From positions 1 to 10,529 of the forward strand of contig JAGQIT010000532.1 in assembly GCA_020431135.1 (NCBI GenBank): 10,529 nt of DNA, read 5' to 3'. A program made the translations under genes and the position numbers. Below the pieces are notes generated by a model. It did no database searches, was not told the origin of the DNA, and saw only the letters and a program-made list of their open reading frames with translations. Below, in pieces: positions 1 to 6,408 of the stretch; positions within the stretch are counted from its first letter, which is position 1, and every line of letters starts with the position of its first letter. This DNA comes from Myxococcales bacterium (GTDB lineage: Bacteria > Myxococcota_A > Polyangia > Nannocystales > Nannocystaceae).

Positions 1-86
1 ACCAGGAAGTTGAAGTCGAAGTAGGGGTCGAGGCGCCGCCCGAGGGCGGCCCCGCCGTAGGTGAAGAGGGCGTTGAGTCCGAACAT
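1..86 (-). CDS. Second eCIS tail tube protein (gp19-like), N-terminal fragment
   Basis: Only the first 28 codons are in the window; the gene continues past the left edge. It starts with ATG at 86-84, with a GGGAG ribosome site five bases upstream, 34 bp after the stop of the DUF6760 gene, so it is probably in the same operon. The peptide begins MFGLNALFTYGGAALGRRLD and then reads PYFDFNFL. The DPYxxFNF segment matches the start of tube protein 1 at 1138 (DPYTGFNF), which is how I recognise it. eCIS loci typically carry two or more tube paralogues: one builds the inner tube and the other initiates the tube on the baseplate. This copy has about 20 residues before the DPY motif, against five in tube 1. 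Assignment rests on a short stretch and on gene order. Confidence 0.62.
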   Translation of the reverse strand, partial: MFGLNALFTYGGAALGRRLDPYFDFNFL

Positions 87-120
87 CTCGCTCCCTTGGT
101 TGGTCGCCGTGGGCCCCGGC

Positions 121-303
121 TCAGAAGCGCTCGCGCGGCTGCTCGCTCTCGGCGTTGCGCTCGCGGTTCATCCGCGCGACCTCCTCGACCCAGCGCCTCC
201 GCTCGAGGTGGTCGAGGCCCATGACCTGCTCGTAAGGCCAGTGAAGATAGTAGGAGAGGTAGGCTACCTCCGCGTGGAGGCGATCCGCGGGGTAGCCGGT
301 CAT
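121..303 (-). CDS. DUF6760 family small eCIS-associated protein
   Basis: A 60-residue protein, MTGYPADRLHAEVAYLSYYL at the start, then HWPYEQVMGLDHLERRRWVEEVARMN. The pattern of a YPxDRLxxEVAYLxYxxHW stretch followed by (D/E)xLxHxxRRRWVxEV fits the small DUF6760 proteins that sit between tube genes in eCIS clusters; their biochemical role is not established. They may correspond to the short tail-assembly proteins of contractile phages. The ATG overlaps the TGA of the preceding gene in an ATGA arrangement (300-303), so it is probably translated by coupling. It is mainly helical, with no signal peptide or membrane segment, and an Arg/Glu-rich tail. Confidence is high that it is a gene; function is by family and position only. 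Confidence 0.82.
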   Translation of the reverse strand: MTGYPADRLHAEVAYLSYYLHWPYEQVMGLDHLERRRWVEEVARMNRERNAESEQPRERF

Positions 304-707
304 TCCCCCGGCGGCGGGCCCTCGACCTCGAAGTCGCCGTCACAGTGCGGACAGGTGACGAGCAGACGATCGTGACCGCTCCGGTTGAGCCGCTGATAGA
401 GGCCCTGGAGGTAGGTCAGGTCGACGGCGTAGAGCCCCTCGATGATCTTCGGGTGGATGTAGTCGAGGTCGCCGAGCCGGGTGATCACCCGCGAGAGCAG
501 GATGATCACCAGGTAGCCCGGGTTCGACTGCACCCTCGGATCCTTCAGCGGCGCGATCTCGTCGAACGCGGTCGCCAGGCGCATCACCCCCTCGCGGTGG
601 CGGTTGCCGTCCTGGTCGACGTAGCCGTGAGGGAGGGTGAAGGGGAACTCGGTCACCGTCGGGCCCGGCGCGACGCCGGCCCCCGGCTGGGCGCTCGCTG
701 CTACCAC
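300..707 (-). CDS. eCIS/phage tail assembly-type protein with CxxC motif
   Basis: A 135-residue protein starting at GTG 707-705, inside the last codons of tube protein 1 (7-bp overlap), and ending in the ATGA shared with DUF6760. After about 20 low-complexity Ala/Pro/Gly residues, the core begins at TEFPFTLPHGYVDQDGNRHR (19-38) and continues with EGVMRLATAFDEI and DPRVQSNPGYLVIILLSRVI. The C-terminus has CPHC (C119, C122) in VTCPHCDGDFEVEG, half of a zinc-ribbon-like knuckle; no second Cys pair exists, so metal binding would need a dimer or is lost. The type recurs in eCIS and phage-tail loci as a tail assembly or chaperone-like protein between tube genes. The start could be further inside, since the first 17 residues look unstructured; no better start with a ribosome site is visible. 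Confidence 0.75.
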   Translation of the reverse strand: MVAASAQPGAGVAPGPTVTEFPFTLPHGYVDQDGNRHREGVMRLATAFDEIAPLKDPRVQSNPGYLVIILLSRVITRLGDLDYIHPKIIEGLYAVDLTYLQGLYQRLNRSGHDRLLVTCPHCDGDFEVEGPPPGE

Positions 708-1138
708 TTCTGGACCTCAAGCCCCTCGTGGACCAGCTCCAGCGCCTCGATGGCGACGTCGTTCGAGCCGGCGTCGAGGCTCGGCCCGGTCCACTTCGAG
801 GGCCACGCGTTCTTGATGTTCCAGCGGATCTTCTCGGCCCCGGTCTCGTCGCGGAGGACGATCGAGATCGTCCGCCGATCGACGCTGCCGGTCGCCGCCT
901 TGCGGTGCCAGTCGTAGAGCGCCCGGTCGTCGCTGATCCCGCGGCGCAGCGTGATCGTCGACGCCTGGTTCTGCCCCGGCAGCTTGCGGGCGATGTTGCC
1001 GACGTCCGTGCCCTCGCGATAGTCGAAGACCTGGACGCTGGTCTCGATCCCGGAGGCCTCCTTGAAGCCCGCGCGGGTGAGGCCGTCGAGCTCGACCATG
1101 AAGTTAAATCCGGTGTAGGGATCTCTGCGATCTGCCAT
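701..1138 (-). CDS. eCIS inner tube protein 1 (T4 gp19-like)
   Basis: A 145-residue protein of the contractile-tail tube family (T4 gp19, Afp1/Pvc1, T6SS Hcp fold), whose hexameric rings stack into the hollow tube that carries cargo and is driven out on sheath contraction. Family marks are DPYTGFNFMVELDGL (6-20), GFKEASGIE, the basic RKLPGQNQASTITLRRGIS stretch and a C-terminal EALELVHEGLEV. Length is normal for the family. ATG at 1138 has a GGAGAG ribosome site six to seven bases upstream. It is 68 bp behind sheath 2 and overlaps the next gene by seven bases. As the first tube gene after the sheaths it is probably the main tube subunit. Confidence is high. Confidence 0.93.
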   Translation of the reverse strand: MADRRDPYTGFNFMVELDGLTRAGFKEASGIETSVQVFDYREGTDVGNIARKLPGQNQASTITLRRGISDDRALYDWHRKAATGSVDRRTISIVLRDETGAEKIRWNIKNAWPSKWTGPSLDAGSNDVAIEALELVHEGLEVQKW

Positions 1139-1206
1139 CGTTACTCTCCAGCGTGTTGTCTCTGCTCAGCTCGTGAATTCAGGGTGTGGGTGTCGTCGCG
1201 CCGGCG

Positions 1207-2463
1207 TCAGCCGGGCGCCGCCTCGGTCAGGCTCAGGCCCTCGCTGCGCTGGACCAGGCGGACGGTGATGAACTCCTGCGGCGCCAGCGGGGCGATGCCG
1301 ATCTCGGCGACCATCATCCCGGCGTCGCGGACCTCCGGCGGGTTCGTCTCGGAGTCGCACTTGATGTAGTAGGCGTCGGCCGCGATCCGCCCGCGCAGCG
1401 CCCCGGCGGCGTAGAGCTCGTCGAGGTAGCCCGAGACCGTCCGGGCGACGCGGTTCCACAGGAGCTGATCGTTCGGCTCCATGGTCACGTCGACGAGGCG
1501 GTACTCGAGCCAGCGTCCGATCGTCTGGATCAGGCGGCGGACGCTGACGAAGCGCCCGTCGCGGCTCGGGTCGAGGGTCCGCGCGCCCCAGATCTTGATG
1601 CCGCGCCCGCGGAAGGCGCGGAGGCAATTGACCCCCGCCTCGAGGAGCGGCCCCTGCTCGGCGTCGCCGACGTCGACGCTGAGGTCGCAGACGCCGACGA
1701 CGTCGACGCCCGCCGGCGCGCGGTGGACCCCGGTCATGGCGTCCATCCGCGCGTAGACGCCGGCGACGTGGCCGCTCGGCGGCATGAAGCCGCCGCTCCC
1801 CGGGCCCCGCTCGGGGCGCAGCCACGGGAAGTAGAGGGCGGCGTCGTGGAGCATCGCCGGGTCGCGGACGCGGAGCGCCTCGCGGAGCTCCGCTGCGTAC
1901 TCCTGGGCCTCGGCGAGGCCCGCGGCGAGGGTCCCCGGCATCACCGGCGGCGCGTCGAGGATCGCCATCCGGTGGTGCGTCTTGTGGCAGTGGCGGACCA
2001 GCTCCGCCTGGGCGTCGATGATCTCCGCCCACTTCGCCTCGCGGGCCGCGGCGTCGGAGCCCCCGGCCTTCAGCGGCAGCATCAGGTCGGGGAAGGCGAG
2101 GAGGTCGACCTCCTCGACGTTCTCGAGCTCGCGGAGCGCCTCGACCATCGGCCCGTGGAGGTCGTCGTTCGTCAGCTCGACGAGCGACTCGGTCGGCGCG
2201 CGGATCGGCAGGACGCGGCAGCGCTGGCCGCCGTTGTCGAAGAAGCCGCGGACCGCCGCCTCGAGGTAGCCGCCGTCGAGCGGCCGATCGACGCGCTCGC
2301 GCAGGTGATCGGGCCGGAGGAGCACCGGCGGCTCGTCCGGGAGAACGGCCCCCGGGTGGACGAGCCCGAGGAACGCGGGCGTCCCCGTGCGGAACTCCAC
2401 CTCCGGGGACTCGCGCACGAGCTCCCGGTAGATCCCAGGGACGTTGTAGTCGACCCCGCTCAT
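1207..2463 (-). CDS. eCIS tail sheath protein 2
   Basis: A 418-residue tail sheath protein. The sheath is the contracting outer sleeve of the injector. Marks shared with sheath 1 are AVRGFFDNGGQRCRV (70-84), a central helix ending RMAILD (165-170), ALYFPW (209-214), PPSGHVAGVYARMDAMTGVH (228-247), IKIWGARTL (289-297), MEPNDQLLW (328-336) and the C-terminal NPPEVRDAGMMVAEIGIAPL (374-393), which belongs to the sheath C-terminal domain that knits subunits together. I use ATG 2463 with a GGGGG ribosome site; an in-frame GTG at 2484 would add seven residues but has no ribosome site. The gene lies 35 bp after sheath 1. Its N-terminus (VPGIYREL) departs from the PGVYVEE of sheath 1, and it has a longer insert around 95-150. 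Second sheaths in Afp/PVC systems form part of the baseplate-proximal or minor layers. Confidence 0.93.
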   Translation of the reverse strand: MSGVDYNVPGIYRELVRESPEVEFRTGTPAFLGLVHPGAVLPDEPPVLLRPDHLRERVDRPLDGGYLEAAVRGFFDNGGQRCRVLPIRAPTESLVELTNDDLHGPMVEALRELENVEEVDLLAFPDLMLPLKAGGSDAAAREAKWAEIIDAQAELVRHCHKTHHRMAILDAPPVMPGTLAAGLAEAQEYAAELREALRVRDPAMLHDAALYFPWLRPERGPGSGGFMPPSGHVAGVYARMDAMTGVHRAPAGVDVVGVCDLSVDVGDAEQGPLLEAGVNCLRAFRGRGIKIWGARTLDPSRDGRFVSVRRLIQTIGRWLEYRLVDVTMEPNDQLLWNRVARTVSGYLDELYAAGALRGRIAADAYYIKCDSETNPPEVRDAGMMVAEIGIAPLAPQEFITVRLVQRSEGLSLTEAAPG

Positions 2464-2498
2464 CCGACCCCCGATCCCGATCACCTACGAGCGACGGC

Positions 2499-3671
2499 TC
2501 AGCCGCCGCTCTGGTTCCACTGCGAGATGCGGAAGATGACGAACTCCGCCGGCTTGGTCACGGCGACGCCGATCTCGGTGACGACCTGGCCGAGGTCGCG
2601 GACCTCCGCCGGGTTGTTCTCGTCGTCGCACTTGACGAAGAACGCCTGCTCCGGCGTGTTGCCGAAGAGCGCGCCCGAGCTCCAGACGTTGGTCAGGAAG
2701 GCGCCGACGTTGCGCGTGATCTTCGCCCAGAGGTCGGAGTCGTTGGGCTCGAAGACCGCCCACTGCAGGCCCTCGTCGATCGACTCGCGGATGTAGGCGA
2801 AGAGCCGGCGGATGTTGATGTAGGTGAACTCGTCGTTCTTCTTCAGGGTCCGCGCGCCCCAGACCTTGATGCTGTTGCCGAAGGTCCGCAGGGCGTTGAC
2901 GCCGTTGGGGTTGAGGTCGTCCTGGATCGCCTTCGAGATGCGGTAGCGCAGGCCCATGACCCCCTTGACCACCTCGTTCGCCGGCGCCTTGTGGACGCCG
3001 CGCTGGGCGTCGACGCGGGCGTAGATCCCGGCGACGTGCCCCGACGGCGGGACGTAGTCGCCGTTGCCGCTGACGTCGACCCACGGGAAGTAGAGCGCGC
3101 CGTAGGTGCTCTCGCGCAGGTTGTTGATCGCCGCCGCGGTCAGGGTCTCGACCTCCTCGGCGCCGTCGAGGATCGCGAAGCGATCGCCGAGGTTCTCGCA
3201 GTGGGTCAGGATCTTCTCCTGGACCGCCTTGATCCGCGTGGCGTCGACGCCCTCCCCCGGGAGGATCGGCGCCGCGACCAGGGCGATCTCGTCGATGCCG
3301 GCGAAGGCGTCGAGGGCGTCGTCGACCGGGTCGGAGTTCTCGCCGGCCGCCGCCGAGGTCATGCGGACGACCCAGCAGCGCGTGCCGCCGTTGACGAAGA
3401 AGCCGCGGACCGCGTGGCCGAGCGCCGACGTCGCGCTCGCCCGGTTGTCGACCTCGCCGAAGCTGCGGGTGAACTCGGCGAAGTTGGTGACCAACACCGG
3501 CACCCCGGCGGCGGCGATCGTGTAGGCGGACCCATCGGGCAGGTTCGGCATCGACGCGTCATCGGGGACGATCCCGATGAACCCCGCGGTGCTGGTGCCG
3601 ACGCCGGCGATCGGCGCCGATCCGGACGGGACCTCCTCGACATAGACGCCAGGGGACAGATAACTCGGCAT
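2499..3671 (-). CDS. eCIS tail sheath protein 1
   Basis: A 390-residue sheath protein, probably the major subunit of the contractile sleeve. It opens with the family's typical PSYLSPGVYVEEVPSGS (2-18) and continues with GHAVRGFFVNGGTRCWVVR (85-103), DRFAILDGAEEVETL (163-177), ALYFPWVDV (192-200), PPSGHVAGIYARVDAQRGVH (208-227), NALRTFGNSIKVWGARTL (259-276), a WAVFEPNDSDLW block (304-315) and the C-terminal domain from about 340, ending AEFVIFRISQWNQSGG. The length is typical of short eCIS sheaths. ATG 3671 has a strong AGAGGAG ribosome site. It is the second gene of the operon, 74 bp after the DUF4255 gene, a gap large enough for an internal promoter, though none is evident. It is paralogous to sheath 2 throughout. 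Confidence 0.95.
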   Translation of the reverse strand: MPSYLSPGVYVEEVPSGSAPIAGVGTSTAGFIGIVPDDASMPNLPDGSAYTIAAAGVPVLVTNFAEFTRSFGEVDNRASATSALGHAVRGFFVNGGTRCWVVRMTSAAAGENSDPVDDALDAFAGIDEIALVAAPILPGEGVDATRIKAVQEKILTHCENLGDRFAILDGAEEVETLTAAAINNLRESTYGALYFPWVDVSGNGDYVPPSGHVAGIYARVDAQRGVHKAPANEVVKGVMGLRYRISKAIQDDLNPNGVNALRTFGNSIKVWGARTLKKNDEFTYINIRRLFAYIRESIDEGLQWAVFEPNDSDLWAKITRNVGAFLTNVWSSGALFGNTPEQAFFVKCDDENNPAEVRDLGQVVTEIGVAVTKPAEFVIFRISQWNQSGG

Positions 3672-3745
3672 GGCTCGCTCTCCTCTTGCTGCTTGACGCT
3701 CTCGTTACTGGGCCAACGGCGAGGGGGCGCGGCGAATAGCTCGCC

Positions 3746-4369
3746 TCACGCCCCTCCCCGCTTCTTCTCGATGTTCTCTGGGGTCTCGCGCCCGACCTCG
3801 ACCTTGGCCTCGTCGACCGCGGCGGTCGAGACCTCGTCGTCGAAGATCGGCACCGCCAAGATCGCGGTGTAGTTGAAGAAGGGTCGCGGGCGGCCGCCGA
3901 GCGCCTGCCAGAATTCGCCGGGGCTGTCGATCCGGCCGCTCGCCAGCGGCCGCGCGTAGATCGTGTACTCGCTGCCCGTCAGCGACCCGCGGAGGAACTC
4001 GTCGGGGATCTTGCGATGGCGGCACAGCGCCCGCATCGCCGCGCCGAGGATCTGGTGCTCGTCCTGCTCCGGCGCCGGCGCCCCGTCGCGGGCCCAAGCG
4101 GTGACGATGTAGTGGCAAGCGACGCGCACCGGCTCCATCCGCCGGACGAAGCGCTGCGGCCCCGAAGGCTCCCAGACGTGGCCCCCCACCCGGTACTCCG
4201 TGTTCTCGACGACGTCGTAGAGGAAGAGGTTGATCGTCGGCAGCGACACGGTGGCCGGCGGGAAGTCGGCGTCCGGGGTCGCGAAGGAGATGCTCGTCTG
4301 ATCGCGGATCTCTTGGCTCAGCTCAGCGAGCAGCAGCGCCTCGAGCGTCTTGTCCAGATCGTGAAACAT
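3746..4369 (-). CDS. DUF4255 / Pvc16-family eCIS tail terminator
   Basis: A 207-residue protein of the DUF4255 (Pvc16 N-terminal) family, the Afp16/Pvc16 protein that caps the distal end of the tube and sheath and sets tail completion. Marks are the opening MFHDLDKTLEALLLAELS, VSLPTINLFLYDVVENTEYR (41-60), RRMEPVRVACHYIVTAWA (76-93), EHQILGAAMRALCRHRKIPD (104-123) and SPGEFWQALGGRPRPFFNYT (149-168), followed by a charged tail from about 180. I use ATG 4369 because family members start with M(I/F)xDLD; the frame extends to a TTG at 4414, but that TTG belongs to a TTGACA promoter-like box. It is the first gene of the leftward operon and faces the lysozyme-like gene across a 386-bp control region. 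Confidence 0.9.
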   Translation of the reverse strand: MFHDLDKTLEALLLAELSQEIRDQTSISFATPDADFPPATVSLPTINLFLYDVVENTEYRVGGHVWEPSGPQRFVRRMEPVRVACHYIVTAWARDGAPAPEQDEHQILGAAMRALCRHRKIPDEFLRGSLTGSEYTIYARPLASGRIDSPGEFWQALGGRPRPFFNYTAILAVPIFDDEVSTAAVDEAKVEVGRETPENIEKKRGGA

Positions 4370-4384
4370 CAGCCTACGCAGCGG

Positions 4385-4414
4385 CTTGTCCCATCCACCG
4401 AAGCGGAGTGTCAA
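4385..4414 (-). promoter_or_regulatory. Candidate promoter of the eCIS operon
   Basis: On the minus strand a perfect TTGACA (4414-4409) is followed after 18 bp by GACAAG (4390-4385), a poor -10. Transcription would start near 4378, giving a leader of only about nine bases before ATG 4369. The -35 match is clear, the -10 is weak, so this may be an activator-dependent promoter or chance. Confidence 0.27.
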
Positions 4415-4469
4415 CTACCCAATCTCGCGCGCCCGCTGTCACTTTCGCGCCATCACACAACGACGGAAA

Positions 4470-4485
4470 ATGTCCATGTGGACAT
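4470..4485. promoter_or_regulatory. Inverted repeat, candidate operator
   Basis: ATGTCCA, two bases, TGGACAT: a perfect 7-bp inverted repeat in a locally AT-richer stretch about 100 bp upstream of the eCIS ATG and 270 bp upstream of the lysozyme-like ATG. Size and symmetry fit a dimeric repressor or activator site. No regulator is identified. Confidence 0.4.
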
Positions 4486-4567
4486 GTTGTTTTTCGACCA
4501 ACTGCTGACATCCGCGGCCGACCGCCGGCTGTCGGCTGTTCCGCGGCAGGGCCAGCGATCGCGCGGC

Positions 4568-4586
4568 CGATCGCGCCGCGCGATCG
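4568..4586. promoter_or_regulatory. Inverted repeat, candidate operator or hairpin
   Basis: CGATCGCGC, one base, GCGCGATCG: a perfect 9-bp inverted repeat. A third copy of the half-site (GATCGCGC) sits at 4557-4564, giving three half-sites in 30 bp. CG-rich sequence raises the chance background for such repeats. Confidence 0.3.
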
Positions 4587-4701
4587 CGTTCGCCAGTTGT
4601 CACGTCCGCGACCACCCGCTGGTGGAATTTCGATCGACTCGCGGCGACCTATCGCTCGCCGGAGATCTGCCTGCGAAATCGGCAGCCTACCGTTCGCGCG
4701 G

Positions 4702-4730
4702 TTGCACCCCGAATCGCCCGCTGTGATAGC
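4702..4730 (+). promoter_or_regulatory. Candidate promoter of the lysozyme-like gene
   Basis: TTGCAC (4702-4707), 17 bp, then GATAGC (4725-4730) preceded by TGT, an extended -10 pattern. Transcription would start near 4737, about 20 bases before ATG 4756. Both hexamers are imperfect. Confidence 0.25.
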
Positions 4731-4755
4731 GTTCGACGGAGCCAGAGGAGCAGCG

Positions 4756-6285
4756 ATGAAGACACAGACCTTTGAGATCGACGGCGCGCTTGAGGTCGAC
4801 ACCACCCCGCGAGGCGTCGACCCCGACGAGCCCGCGAGCTTCGGCGGCGAAGAGGAGGACGACGACGAACTCACGTGGGCCCAGAGCTTCGTCGACGAGC
4901 CCTGGGACGACTACGACCCCGAAGGCGACGACCCCGAGAGCGCCGCCGACATCGTCGACTTCAGCGGCGTTGAGCTCGAGGACGACTCGACCTACGAGCG
5001 CTGGCTGCAAAGCGGCCTCAAGGCGCTCGTCTTCCCGACGCTCACCGTCGACGGCGCGCTCGGTCGGCGCACCCGCGAGGCGATCAAGCGCTTCCAGTCG
5101 CGGGCCCACGTCCTCCGCGGCCGCGGCCCGCGTCTCGCCGTCGACGGCGTCGCCGGCGAGAACACGATCAAGGCGCTGGAGGAGCTCACCCAGTCCGACG
5201 CGCCGAGCCGCCACGAGGGCGACCCAGCCCCCGCGAGTCCGCGGACCGACGCCCCCGAGGCGACCGCGCAGACCCAACAGGAGACGCCGCCTCCCGAGCC
5301 CGTGTCCGAGCAGCTCTACACCGCCGACGCCGAGGGCGTCCTCGTCCGCGAGATCGAGCAGGACGGAAACACCGTCTACGTGATCTCGAGCGGCGGCGAT
5401 GAGGTCCGCTTCTCCTATTGGACCGAGGACTTCCGCAAGTACAAGCCCTACAACGTCAGCCGCTACCGCGGCGCCAAGAAGGGCCTCGTCGACGACCAGA
5501 CGATCCTCGACGCCGGCTACTCGACGAGCGAGCTCGGGATCCTCCACGCCAACGCGATGAAGGAGTCCGGCGGCACCTACGGCGCGATCAACACCTGGGA
5601 CGATCAGCTCGTCTCGTGGGGCATGGCCCAGTTCGCCGGCCACGCCGGCACCCTCGCCGCCCTCCTCGCCGCCCTCAAGGAGAACCCGCGCAGCGCCGCC
5701 GCCTACAAGCGGTGGTTCGCCGACAACGGCCTCGACGTCGAGTACGGCGCGTACCCGTGGAAGGACACGACCAAGAAGGGCTGGCACGTCGTCGTCAAGG
5801 ATGGCGAGAAGGTCCACCGCGGCGATGACGGCTGGAGCTACGTCCGCACCCAGCCGCGGCTCCTCGGCGCCTTCATGCTCGCCGGCAACGACCCCGCGAT
5901 CGCCGTCGGCCAGATCCTCTTCTGGCGCGAGAAGTTCCTCAACCGCGCGATCCGCAAGATCATCGGCGAGGAGAAGGGCGTCCGCAGCGGCGCCCGCGTC
6001 ATGGAGTACGTCACCGCCGAGCGCACCCTCGCCCTCATGGTCCGCCTCTTCAACTGGATGCCCGCCTACGTCCGCCGCTGGGGCGACCGCTTCCTCGCCG
6101 AGCTCGCCGAGGCCGAGCCGGACCGCGACATCTACAAGACCTCCACCTGGGATCAGGATCTCGAGGACTGGTGGGCCGAGCGCGTGATGAAGGAGCGCCG
6201 CGACGTCAAGAAGGGCAGCTACGACACCTACGCCCTCGACCTCAGCCGCACGCGCGGCTCGTTCGTCGTCGGCGAGAACGAGTAG
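4756..6285 (+). CDS. Peptidoglycan-binding, lysozyme-like hydrolase; candidate eCIS cargo
   Basis: A 509-residue protein with no signal peptide or membrane segment. Residues 1-75 are strongly acidic (MKTQTFEIDGALEVD, then EEEDDDELTW and DEPWDDYDPEGDDPE). Residues about 80-145 form a PG_binding_1 domain (LTVDGALGRRTREAIKRFQ, then LAVDGVAGENTIKALEEL). A Pro/Thr/Glu-rich linker covers about 148-185. The rest looks lysozyme-like: NAMKESGGTYGAINTWDD (266-283) with E270 as candidate catalytic acid, then SWGMAQFAGHAGTL (287-300), resembling the substrate-cleft motif of transglycosylases, and long helices to WWAERVMKERRD. ATG 4756 follows AGAGGAG by five bases; the frame stays open upstream to 4408 but those codons are intergenic in character. 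It likely cleaves peptidoglycan. Position beside the eCIS suggests cargo or particle release; that role is inference. The exact glycosidase family is not determined. Confidence 0.85.
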   Translation: MKTQTFEIDGALEVDTTPRGVDPDEPASFGGEEEDDDELTWAQSFVDEPWDDYDPEGDDPESAADIVDFSGVELEDDSTYERWLQSGLKALVFPTLTVDGALGRRTREAIKRFQSRAHVLRGRGPRLAVDGVAGENTIKALEELTQSDAPSRHEGDPAPASPRTDAPEATAQTQQETPPPEPVSEQLYTADAEGVLVREIEQDGNTVYVISSGGDEVRFSYWTEDFRKYKPYNVSRYRGAKKGLVDDQTILDAGYSTSELGILHANAMKESGGTYGAINTWDDQLVSWGMAQFAGHAGTLAALLAALKENPRSAAAYKRWFADNGLDVEYGAYPWKDTTKKGWHVVVKDGEKVHRGDDGWSYVRTQPRLLGAFMLAGNDPAIAVGQILFWREKFLNRAIRKIIGEEKGVRSGARVMEYVTAERTLALMVRLFNWMPAYVRRWGDRFLAELAEAEPDRDIYKTSTWDQDLEDWWAERVMKERRDVKKGSYDTYALDLSRTRGSFVVGENE

Positions 6286-6290
6286 CGCGC

Positions 6291-6336
6291 CGCGCCGAGA
6301 CCTCCGACGCGGAGACGCCGGAGTAGTCTCGGCGCG
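6291..6336. terminator. Hairpin between convergent genes, likely terminator
   Basis: Perfect 11-bp arms, CGCGCCGAGAC (6291-6301) and GTCTCGGCGCG (6326-6336), with a further CTCCG/CGGAG pairing inside (6302-6306 with 6319-6323). It starts six bases after the TAG of the lysozyme-like gene. There is no U-tract, so it may block or pause rather than be a classical intrinsic terminator. Confidence 0.6.
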
Positions 6337-6400
6337 CCCCGCGAGACGACCTCCGCGTGTTCGCAAGTAGCGAGGCGCAGCGGCGAACCGAGCGCGGGGC
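6336..6400. terminator. Second, longer hairpin after the MBL gene
   Basis: GCCCCGCG (6336-6343) pairs with CGCGGGGC (6393-6400), enclosing GTTCGC (6359-6364) and GCGAAC (6383-6388). It lies nine bases past the stop of the minus-strand MBL gene and could terminate it. Its left end abuts the first hairpin, so the two may compete. Confidence 0.35.
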
Positions 6401-6408
6401 TGAACCTC

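Larger units (their letters stand above)
4415..4755. other. Divergent intergenic region between eCIS operon and lysozyme-like gene
   Basis: No convincing gene lies here; reading frames crossing it lack ribosome sites and family likeness. It is less GC-rich than the flanks around 4460-4500. It holds two perfect inverted repeats (4470-4485 and 4568-4586), an extra direct copy of GATCGCGC at 4557-4564, and weak promoter-like elements facing each way. It is probably the control region for both transcription units. Confidence 0.6.

Noticed and set aside
1186..2796. Plus-strand open frame of 536 codons across both sheath genes
   Set aside because: It crosses the boundary between two well-supported minus-strand sheath genes and shows only repetitive Arg/Ala/Asp composition.
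4408..4755. Upstream extension of the lysozyme-like protein by 116 codons
   Set aside because: The frame is open but crosses the inverted repeats and promoter-like elements; ATG 4756 has an ideal ribosome site and a natural protein start.
5200..5300. Possible domain between the PG-binding and lysozyme-like modules
   Set aside because: The Pro/Thr/Ser/Glu-rich composition without hydrophobic pattern fits a flexible linker.
4687..6366. Long minus-strand open frame (559 codons) opposite the lysozyme-like gene
   Set aside because: The plus strand encodes recognisable PG_binding_1 and lysozyme-like motifs with a good ribosome site; the reverse frame is Ala/Val/Glu-rich shadow sequence produced by GC-rich codon bias.
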